NCBI RefSeq assembly: GCF_950023065.1
Contig: NC_088681.1
Span: 54,470,836 to 54,534,835 of the forward strand
DNA from: Planococcus citri
Lineage: Eukaryota > Arthropoda > Insecta > Hemiptera > Pseudococcidae
DNA: 64,000 bases
Direction: 5' to 3'
How positions within the stretch are numbered: position 1 is the first letter of the stretch; each line of letters begins with the position of its first letter. A program made the translations under genes and the position numbers. The notes beneath the pieces were generated by a model, which made no database searches, had not been told where the DNA came from, and saw only the letters and a program-made list of their open reading frames with translations. Below are positions 46,398 to 55,700 of this stretch, in pieces.

Positions 46398-46736
46398 TGT
46401 TAGATATAACTACTCGGTAGTCTTGCGACCACCGAGTAGGAGATGCAGCTTAATTGGGAATGCAACTTGCCCGAAAATACAACAACTGCAACTAGTTCGG
46501 CTCGTGGCTGTGTTGCTCAATTTATAGTCGTAGGTGCATCGTTCGATGCGCGGCTATTGATGACATTGAATTGTCATCAAAATGTATTAGAAGAAGTTCT
46601 CACATTACCAGACTTGCGCAGTCTTTGGGAGTTGTTATTTTAATCCTCGCTACGGCGATGTTTCTTATACTCATCACTACGGCGATGCTTTTATTAATCA
46701 TCCCTTACGTGATGAAGGCATATTTCCTCATATCAT
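46398..46736 (-). repeat. 3' LTR of element 2 (left boundary tentative)
   Basis: The right end is set by comparison with element 1: both read TGATA on the minus strand directly after a GGGCATA tract. The left end (TGTTAGATATAAC on +) is chosen because it resembles the left end of element 1's LTR (TGTAAATATAATG) and gives TG...CA termini. It is not confirmed by a second copy. CTATAAA on the minus strand at 46521-46527 is a good TATA box. Near the far end, CTACTCGG (46410-46417) and CCGAGTAG (46432-46439) form a hairpin. Confidence 0.5.
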
Positions 46737-48216
46737 ATGCCCTTCCGGGGGTTGACCCCTTTACAGCAGGTCACGGGGGGAAGCACGGATCACAAAAAAT
46801 AAGAGGAAAAATATGCCGTACCCCGCTCTCCCCTCCCTTCCAAACAAGGGAGGATGCGCCACCCCTGCCCCTCCGTACTTTGCTGCGTTGATCTGCAGAC
46901 TATTTTGAGGTGACAGGTTTTCACAAGATGGGTCGGAGGGTGGGAATTTTGAATAAAAATGCCATTGACTTTTTTCCCCGCAATCAAAGACACCAATTGC
47001 TTGATGATCAGAGACCGCAGTGTCAATCAACAGGATCGAAAATGGTAATGTTTTTTGTGAGAATAGTAAGAAAATTCTAAAATTTTTGAGTTTTAAAACG
47101 GCCCTTCTGTTTTTTGTAGCCAAATGTTTCCTAATGGGTTCGATGCGAAGATTTTCCTTATCAATTTAGATGGAATAGATACGCGAAGTATGTACTCTGC
47201 CAACGAGAGTGGTTCTTGGTCATCAAGTAGCATTATGTTAATTTGGCCTATAAATTTAATAAACGTTCTTGCGAATATGATAATTACGAAAAGCCAGCTT
47301 CTTTTATTTTTTATAGTGGTCATATCGCAGCTTTTAAGTTTTTGTTTCCCCATTTTTGAATTCATACCCCCATCAAAATGGAAGAAAAATTGAAAAAGTT
47401 CAAAAGTTTGCGAATGTGTTGTAGTCTTACCTTCCTATTCTCTAGAGAATGCATATAGTTTCAAAGAATTTAGCTTAATTCTAAAATTTTGCGTAATTCT
47501 AAAATTTTTATCTAATTTTAAGAGCATAATGTATTGCATAAAAATAAGTGCAGAAAAATATGGTTCTAGTATTATTGAAAAAGGAGACTGAATGTAAAAA
47601 ATGGTCTGAAAAGATTGCGTAATAGTATCAAAAAAAAATTTTGCTTAATTCTAGAATTTTGCTTAATTTTAAGTGAGTAATATCTATACATAGCATGAAA
47701 AAACAATACGTGCATAAGAGTAGAACTATTGATGCAAAAATTGAATAGAGATGCGTATAACATATATGAGTGTAGAATACAAAATCTGGACTATTGAATA
47801 ATGTGGATTTGTAAAAAATTAATTGTTGAAGAATTACGGATATTTTGTGATGGGAAGATGTGATCGTTTAGTCGCCAACAGTATTATTATCAACGAATCT
47901 CAGCTTTTCGAGTTATGAAATCTCTCGACATCGTCATTTAATATGGATCATTACTCAGGACTGCGTTTTTGTTGAGTCATAATAATTCTGTGGGGAAACA
48001 AACTATTAGTGTGTTTTTCGAAAAATACTTACTTATTGTATCTTGTGTATAGATGGGGGTCTGAAAAGTTAGTCATGCTTTATTTTTATACTTAACTCTA
48101 GGGTTAGATTAAAAAAAAATAAATGATTAATTATGTACAGGGAAGATTCAATTTCACTTTTATTAGGCACTTCCAGTGATCCAGAGCTCTACTGGTTTCG
48201 GCTAAGGTAGTCGTTT
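46737..48216 (-). other. Element 2 spacer between ORF3 and 3' LTR
   Basis: 1.5 kb. Several overlapping frames of 60-120 codons exist on both strands (for example 46761-47123 and 47093-47365 on minus), but none has a recognisable motif and they overlap each other. The LTR-proximal part contains G-rich tracts and the GGAAGCACGGAT segment shared with element 1. Confidence 0.4.
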
Positions 48217-50301
48217 TTATTCATCGGCTTCCGTGTCACTTATCTCTTCATCTTGCGATGGTACCCGTTGATCGTTATTGGAGTATCTAGAATCAGAATA
48301 AAGCAGTGTCGCGCGCTCGCGTGACAAATTAATCGACGGCAAGCTGACTCGTTCTGCCTGTTCTATGGCTGCTTCTACCATACGCACGATTCGATCGGTG
48401 CGTCGGCGTACATGTCGAACTGAGCTGTCGTTATCGTCATTTTTTCGACGTTCTAGGCGACGCAGTTTACCCATCTTTCCGAGATTACTGTTTTCGTCGG
48501 AGGAAGTTTGTGTGCTTTGTACTGCTACTGCCTTTGTCGTATTTGGGTGAGAAGAGGTTGAGGGTGTGGAAGGATTAGTGGTTGAACGGGGAGCTATCCT
48601 TACAGGGGTCAAGCAAATCCTAGGGATTTTTAAATCAAGTGGTAGTAATTGAGGAGTGTATTCTGACGAAATATCTACGTCAGGTGTAGGGGGCCTAGGA
48701 TTTAGGATTATTGTTTGCTTTCGTAATACCTCAGGGATGAATTTGTCTCGCATTGTCGGGATTATATTGGCATATAAGTTAGATGGGTAGAAGGGACCTT
48801 TTCGGTCCATTCCAGCCCTGTTTCTGTGGAGTTCTTCGAATATATCTGAGGTGTGGAAAACCCTTCCTCCGAGGGTCCGTTCCCAATCAAAATTTAGGGC
48901 TCGGTTGATTTCTGAGAAAGTCGTTTGGTTGATATCCTCATGTGGTATGAGGGGGAGGATTATGAGTTGTTGAACTTGTAATTTTTTCAACAACAGACAG
49001 ATTGCTTGGAATGCATAAAAGAAGTGTTCATATGACGTGTTTCGTTCCACATCAAAATTTCCAATTGAAATCATTATTCTCTTTGGAAGTTCTTTAAACG
49101 TCCCGAGGTATGAGAGCAGTCCGGACGCCAGCATGTCTCTACGGTACATTTTATTATCAATCAGGTTTTCATTGGGTTTAGACACACCTAGGTATTTTGC
49201 AATACCATTGGCGTGTCCATCCCCCATGATTAAGATATTGTATGCGAAAAATGCGACGTTGTATGTATCTTCCAAAATTTCATATCCCGCGGCAGTAAAG
49301 CCGTGCGGGTAGGAATTAATGGGATAAAAGGGTTTTAACTCGGCTGAATCGGAGCCGAACCGTGCTTTATAATTTTTACGAAAAAGGTTTTTGTCCGCAG
49401 ATGTGCCCTTTTTCGGTTTTGGCGGGGGAATTTTTGATCTTAACCTCGTAGCAGCTACGTGGTCTGAAATATTGCCAACTTCGGAGTCTGGAGCCCTAGA
49501 GCTGTCAGACGAGGTTGATGGAATCGGCTCGTTCATATTTATGCAATCGAGTTGCGATATTATGGGCTGGGTCACTGGGTTATTTTGGATATTTTGATTT
49601 TGAGGATTGATAATCGTTGGGATCGGGGTCTCTACAGGCTCCGGTCTTTGAATTGGTGCAGAGCCACAAGAAAGATTTTGTGGTTTCGCAAAGGCGGATC
49701 GTGATGATTGTTGGACTCGTCGCCACGAGGGTGAAGGAGATCCTGAGTTGGAAATCGAAGGTTGTGGCAAGACGGGTTCCATTTGAGAGGAGGAAGGTTG
49801 GGACTCGGTAGATGAATTCATTCTCGGACGTAGATTTGCGAATAGGTTTCCTATCTGATGATCTAGGAGCCTATTATACTGCGTCGTCAATTTGGCGTAT
49901 TCCTTTCGATAATCTTCCACCTGACTTGTTAGGGTAATATTGTCATTGACCAATACCATCTCAATACGTGTAACGTAATCTCGTTGTAATGCTAGTTGAT
50001 TCACTAGAGACTGGACTCTAGAGTCGGTATTGAGCACTTCGAATATTCGTAGAGATTGGTCAACAAAGAAAGAATCGGATCCTAGGATCAATTGGTTACA
50101 TGACGGATGGGGACATGGGACACATGGTGCACCTTGTTCTGTTCTCATGGTGGAGTGTATATACAATCGGTATAGGCACCCAAAATGAAAAAGGTGACGA
50201 CACGCCGTTATGTAGATATCGTCATGAATGGCTCTTGCAAATGGTCCTGGCAAGGCCAAGGATAGCTTGCATTGGTCACAGATTATCTCGCAGTACGACA
50301 T
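48217..50301 (-). CDS. ORF3 of element 2: RING finger plus SGNH-like protein, 694 aa
   Basis: RING-like zinc site: C8-x2-C11, C34-x-H36-x2-H39-x2-C42, C63-x4-C68, the same spacing pattern as ORF3 of element 1. Residues about 75-150 are a likely coiled coil; 155-300 a Ser/Pro/Asn-rich linker. The SGNH-like core has ILIMGDGHANG at 356-366 (GDG, no serine), IMISIGNFDV around G414 and LIILPLIPH after it. Spacing between GDG and GN (54 residues) matches element 1 (55). The tail is rich in Ser, Thr and Arg (LRRLERR, RHVRRRTDR). Lacking membrane segments, it is not an envelope protein. A role in ubiquitination or in binding nucleic acid or glycans is speculative. The ATG context has no obvious splice acceptor. 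Confidence 0.82.
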   Translation of the reverse strand: MSYCEIICDQCKLSLALPGPFARAIHDDIYITACRHLFHFGCLYRLYIHSTMRTEQGAPCVPCPHPSCNQLILGSDSFFVDQSLRIFEVLNTDSRVQSLVNQLALQRDYVTRIEMVLVNDNITLTSQVEDYRKEYAKLTTQYNRLLDHQIGNLFANLRPRMNSSTESQPSSSQMEPVLPQPSISNSGSPSPSWRRVQQSSRSAFAKPQNLSCGSAPIQRPEPVETPIPTIINPQNQNIQNNPVTQPIISQLDCINMNEPIPSTSSDSSRAPDSEVGNISDHVAATRLRSKIPPPKPKKGTSADKNLFRKNYKARFGSDSAELKPFYPINSYPHGFTAAGYEILEDTYNVAFFAYNILIMGDGHANGIAKYLGVSKPNENLIDNKMYRRDMLASGLLSYLGTFKELPKRIMISIGNFDVERNTSYEHFFYAFQAICLLLKKLQVQQLIILPLIPHEDINQTTFSEINRALNFDWERTLGGRVFHTSDIFEELHRNRAGMDRKGPFYPSNLYANIIPTMRDKFIPEVLRKQTIILNPRPPTPDVDISSEYTPQLLPLDLKIPRICLTPVRIAPRSTTNPSTPSTSSHPNTTKAVAVQSTQTSSDENSNLGKMGKLRRLERRKNDDNDSSVRHVRRRTDRIVRMVEAAIEQAERVSLPSINLSRERATLLYSDSRYSNNDQRVPSQDEEISDTEADE

Positions 50302-50870
50302 AATCGTGAGGGGAAATTGAAATGATGATAAAATCGAAAAAAGTTAGGGAAGTTATCTCCAAAAAATTGACTAAATTTTGGGGAATATTCTAGACGAATT
50401 AAATTGAAATCATTCGAAAATCTGGAAGATGGTTATCGACATTTTTCACTAAAAAATTGCGATTAATAGGGAAATTCTATTGAAATGAAAGATGACCAAC
50501 AAAAAATCGGGAAAAATCGATCGAAGAGTGATCTAATGGGGCTTTTGTCGACGTCTGTAATTGAATAACGAGATTTTTGAGACGGATTTGGAAAAATAAT
50601 CAAACACAGCAGTTTGGTACAAAGACACAAATGATCAATCGCGAAATCGATGCAAAAAAGATCCAATTGACTTACTCAAATATAAGTCAACCAGATCAAG
50701 TTGTATTGGAAAAGCAAAACTCGGAAACGAATAGGTAAAGCAAAGTCGAAAACTTACCACAGCTAAGTTGAGAGATGTTGCGTGGAGCCCAGCACTACAT
50801 ATAATAAGGTTCGATTCGAAAAAAGGTAGCGCTTTTATTTTGATTTTACCAACTGTTTAGTTGATACAGA

Positions 50871-51137
50871 TTAGATTGAAAAAATTATTCCCACCTCTGG
50901 GTCCATAAATTTTAGGTGTATGTGACCGTAATGAGCACTTGTGCGTGAGAATCGATAAGAAGGCGAGGTAATTATCAAAAATAAAATGCTCAAATAGGCG
51001 ATAGAGAAAAAAAAATAAGTGATTTGAATGACAGTTATGTCCTCGTACGTTGACGTGTTTATGGCCTTAGACTGGTTACCGAATGGTCTCTCTAGAAGTG
51101 GTAGCACTTCGTCTGGACTTATGAATGAAATTTTCAA
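50871..51137 (-). CDS. Possible small membrane protein of element 2, 88 aa
   Basis: An ATG-initiated frame on the sense strand. Residues about 34-60 (ITVIQITYFFFSIAYLSILF...) form one strongly hydrophobic segment long enough to span a membrane, flanked by charged N- and C-terminal parts. I recognise no family. There is no counterpart with the same sequence in element 1, so coding status is uncertain. Confidence 0.3.
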   Translation of the reverse strand: MKISFISPDEVLPLLERPFGNQSKAINTSTYEDITVIQITYFFFSIAYLSILFLIITSPSYRFSRTSAHYGHIHLKFMDPEVGIIFSI

Positions 51138-52344
51138 AAAATGCTGACTATACTAAAATGAATCGCCAGACGAGTCGAGAAAATTTGCATACAGTTCAGT
51201 TTTTCAGAGTAGCGAATTCATAGAGATTGCTATGAATCGTCGGAGTAATGCAGGCTTATTACTTGCATTGCCGGCAATTATTTTGTTTCTATTGCTGCTG
51301 GCCTTGCTCGAATTTTGTACCTTACGTAGTATCTTAATGAGGTAGTAAGCAGCAGTGTTTCTAGTTGCCCATAACTGTCACATAACTCGCATCATTTACT
51401 GAGTCCTCTGTGTTGCGCTGGGAACCATTTAATTATCCACAATGTATCGATGATTATTTCGGGTTTCTTAGGGGGGTTTGTGGCTTTGCATCCTACAGTA
51501 GCATAATATTTAAATCTCGTCGTTTGACTATTGTCTATAACAGAAAAATTAAACACGTTATATGTATTCTTACGTATGGGCTGTTGCTGTTGTTGAACTG
51601 TAAATGCGCATAGTAATGTGTTAATTAAACATATATTATGCCTACGATTACGAGTATAGGATTTTTAATTGGGTAAAGGATGATTTTTGAATGGTGTGTG
51701 AAAATGCATCTTTCAGTGTACTGAACGATGGCGTAGTATACAGATTGATGGTACTATGTGTGTATAAATTTGGGAAAAATTATAGGTATTATGCCAAGAC
51801 CTAGATCTCGGTATACTTACGAGTATTCGAATTTGTCTTTTTATGAAACGGAAATAACTGCATGAGTAGGGGAAAAAAATGACTATGGGGAATACTCGTG
51901 AATCGTGTGCAAGTTACTTGTTAAGTGTATTCCTTTCCCAAATCATCTGGTGGCGAATATCGGACCAATGTGTGTACGTATTTATTCGGGTTCGTTTACG
52001 CATTCTTCTCCAGCTGGTATATGCGGGTGTCTACGCTCTGTGTTGACGAGATGTAGCAGGGTCAATGACACACTTGCTTACTGTGTCGCTGGAGTAACGA
52101 ACTTAGGATGTGAAGACTTGTTGTTGATGTTTGTATTCGTACATGGCACAGTGGGGTTCCGGTTTCGTCTACCTGTTATGTGTCTATTTTTACCAAGGGT
52201 GCGAATTACGAGTTGGACATATCGTTCTTCGTCTGTATTTTAGAATGCTTACGTGTATAAAATGCACTGAAGACAAAAAAAATGAATTATTAATCAAATG
52301 TGATTCTAAGCGTTACATTAAAAGGGATATGTATTTGTTGGGGA

Positions 52345-52756
52345 ATATAAGAGGACATGTGATAAGATAATTTTGTATACTGATTACTTGGGAGTACGCA
52401 AGGACATATGATGGGGTAATTTCTGTATACTCCCAAACAGTTTGGGTTGCGTATTTTTGAGTTTATACTACTCGGAGCATTATTGCTTGGAAATGCACAA
52501 GGACATATGATGAGGTATTTTCAGTGTACTTCCAAGCGATTTAGATCGTAGTTTTGTAGCTATACGAGTATACATACCACTGTAGAGTGACAGAAGGGGT
52601 TATGGGGTTTGAAAATATCTACACTTTCTGATTCTTAATGCTTTGCTTGTCGCATGTCTGTTGTGATAGAAGTAATATGTGGTTATTGTTGCAATCAGAA
52701 AATGTGTCAGGACATATGATAGGGTAATTTTCGCACATTTTCCAATTCGCAACAAT
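52345..52756. ncRNA. Four hairpins with a shared loop sequence
   Basis: Each unit has a loop close to AGGACATATGATGGGGTAATTT between different stems. Unit 1: ATATAA 52345-52350 with TTGTAT 52373-52378. Unit 2: TTGGGAGTA 52388-52396 with TACTCCCAA 52428-52436. Unit 3: GCTTGGAA 52485-52492 with TTCCAAGC 52530-52537, extended by TGCAC/GTGTA. Unit 4: GAAAATGTG 52698-52706 with CACATTTTC 52734-52742, plus an outer ATTGTTGC 52685-52692 with GCAACAAT 52749-52756. Stems differ while pairing is kept. The strand that acts is unknown; the element is transcribed from minus. Confidence 0.7.
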
Positions 52757-52780
52757 AGAGTAGTGAATTTTTGCAAGGCA

Positions 52781-55700
52781 TTAAGTTTTCCATGATGGGT
52801 TTCCTTCATCATCTGATTTTTCATCAGGAACCATTTCGAAGAACCGAGCGATAGGCTCTTGATCGCTATCAGATACGTAATTTAGGAATTTTGTCTCGAG
52901 CTGTTTTTTCCAGTGAGTAGCGGGTTTAGTTCGTAATTTAGCGAGAACTCGCTCAGATCGTGTCCTAGTTGGCAGAGATGTAGGCCTTTGAGCACTTGCC
53001 CCTGCCCTAGGAGCGTTTAGAGTTTCGCTAGGTTGCGATTCTGGAATAGCAGAGTCAGGTGGAGTATCCAATGGGTTTTGAACATTGGAAAGGTCATTAT
53101 CGGGTGAATTTTGGGGTGCCATAGGAGCATCCAAAAATATTTCATCGTCAGAATCTTGGCTATCTTGACTGTCTTGGCTATCGTCCAAGGTTGAAATAGT
53201 TTCTTGGGATGAAAATTCAGTTGCCCTATTCTTACGTGGACGGCCTCTCGTTCTTTTTATCGTAATAGGGGGTCCGTCCTGTGCCCCTGAAGTGGAAGGT
53301 TGGGATTGAGAAAGGGTTGAATTTTGAGACGCGTGTGTTGTAGCTTGCGCCTTTTCAGGTCGTTTATTTCGTGCCTCAGCACGTTTTTCACGAGCTGATT
53401 TTGCTACTTCTTGTAGGACCACTTGAGATGCTTTTCGAAAATCTTTCCTACTGATTACAATTTCGGTGTCATCCTCGTGATCTGAATCAAGGTATAATTC
53501 ATCATCTTCACTGTCGATTTCAGATTTGTTTTGATAATCAGTGAGAAATTCTTTGATTCTTTGCTCTAACGAGCGCGAATCAATGCTAGATTTGAAGCAA
53601 ACTTCGCTTCTCAATTTTTCTAAGTTCTCTTTTGTAATAAAAAGAGTCAATTGGCGAATATTTGCTACTCTGTTGATTTCATCCTCATCGGTTGGTTCCA
53701 AAAGATAGCAGTTATGGCCATTTCTTTGGACAACGATGTAGGGTCCAGTTTTCTTTTCATATAGTTTGCCAGAAGTCTGTTTGGCAAAAGATGATTGTTT
53801 ATGATTGGCCATTAAGACCCAGTCTCCCTTTTTGAAGAATGTAGGATCTGGGTGACTTTTATTGAAGGCATATTCTTCTTCAATTTTCTTCAACCTTCTT
53901 TTCTCTCGAATAAAAGTCTCAACCAGTTGACGGTGGGTCATTTCTTGGATTTTTAGAGTGTCTTGTTCAATAGTATAGACAGCCTTTTTAGCCAACGAGT
54001 CAGCGATGATGTTTGTAAATTCATGTTTTCTTGCAAAAACATGAATAAATTCGACTTTTTCAAACTCCTTACGAAGTTTGAGAATTTCTTTAAATAGGTG
54101 TTCATGATGGACTGGTTTATTACGCGAATTTTTCCAATTATTGGTTTGCCATAATGAGCAGGTATTGTTGAGCGCTTTTATAGCGTAGTTCGAGTCACTC
54201 AATAATTTTACTTTTGTGATCTCATTTTCTTTAAGTACTTGCAATGCTGTACGAATTGCAATTAATTCCGCAAGGTTGTTCGAAATTGGGTATTGAGTGC
54301 TCGTTATACGTTCAGAAATATTTAAAATTGAGTCTGGCGCAAAACAAATACCTATTCCAGCAATTGCATTCGCGTCACCATTTTTTGAGCAGGCTCCGTC
54401 CGCTGTGACACGGACGTAACCGTCTGTGTCAAATATTAGGTCTATGTCGGGGTTTAATGTTTCCTCAAGACATTTTTCAGTCGAAACAGATGGAATTTCG
54501 CGTTTTATCATTTTTTCATGAATCTTGATGAGTTCTTTCTTGAAGTTGAACTTTACACTTGTCTGGGGTATTTGTAATCCAATAACATCTGCGATGCCCC
54601 AGGCTTCATTGGGTTTGAATCCAAATGATGTTGGTGTATTGTTCAATTCATCCTCAATTTCAGAGATTAATTCTTGCCATCCACAATGTGAACGTAATGG
54701 ATTGTGGTTTTTATTGATTTTTACTCGTAATTTGTCTCCAATCCAGCGCATCGTCCTTTCCACAGATGAAGATTGTGGGTTGTATGCGCTGGTGTGAGCA
54801 GCTTGAATGTGATGTTCTTCGAGTAAATTGTACCAAGAACTAGAGATAAATTGTGAGCCATTGTCTGTTATTATTTTCTTGATATTCACTTTATGACTTT
54901 CAATGTCAAATATTATTGTAGCCATTTGCTGACAGACTGACTTTTTCTTGATGTTATATAATGTTCTTAACCATGTCCGGTTTGTAAAGACATCTTTTGC
55001 GACCAAGAGGTATTTTGGTTCATCTTTCATTGCAGGAAGGGGTCCAAGCAAATCCACAGATAGAACATCTCCAAGGGCATAAGCTTCTATTTGAGCGTAT
55101 TCAATAGTCTTATGGTTTGCGTAGTTCTTATTGACCTTACAGACAATGCATACGTTGCCTATTTCGCGAATATACGCCAGTGAATTGTTGTGATAAAATA
55201 TTCTACGAAATATTACGTCGAGTTTGGTAGATCCTACATGGCCATATACGCAATGTAGGTAGTCAACAGTATCGTAGAAAAGCTCATTAGGCAGGCATGG
55301 TACTTTTGAACCATTTTCTAGTTTTTTCATGAGAATTTTCTCCCCTTTGGCGTTTTTGAAAATTTCAAATTTCGAAAGTTTGTTTTTCTGAGCATCTCTT
55401 TGCTTTTTATTGTTTGCCGGGATGCTTTCCTCAAGAATTTCGATGAGTTTTTTGCACGTTGTATCTGTCTGTTGGTATGATGAAATGTTTCTGAGACGTT
55501 TATGAAGTTCAGGAATGTTTTCAGCAAGAAATTTGACTTCCAAGGGTGCAATTCCTGTCTCAAATTCTTGTGAATAAGGTTCCGATGGCTCAGTTTGAGG
55601 TTCGAATGGTTCCAGCTCTGTTGGATCTGAGTCATCTGGAATTTCAACATTGTGGACTTCTAGCTCAGGTGCCTTTATTTTGTAAAGGGTCTTGTTAGAA

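Larger units (their letters stand above)
50302..52780 (-). other. Element 2 spacer between pol and ORF3
   Basis: 2.5 kb. It contains a small frame with a hydrophobic helix (51137-50871), a TATTATATG box with a downstream GTGGTAAGT donor-like site (about 50800-50750) that could belong to an ORF3 transcript, and a set of four hairpins at 52345-52756. Elsewhere it is moderately AT-rich with no clear gene. Confidence 0.5.

Noticed and set aside
47093..47393. Overlapping sense and antisense frames with hydrophobic segments in the element 2 tail
   Set aside because: They overlap on opposite strands and have no counterpart in element 1.
50429..50757. Intron upstream of ORF3 in element 2
   Set aside because: A GTGGTAAGT donor and a CTTCCAG acceptor exist, but the acceptor is far from the ATG and an upstream ATG intervenes; too weak to annotate.
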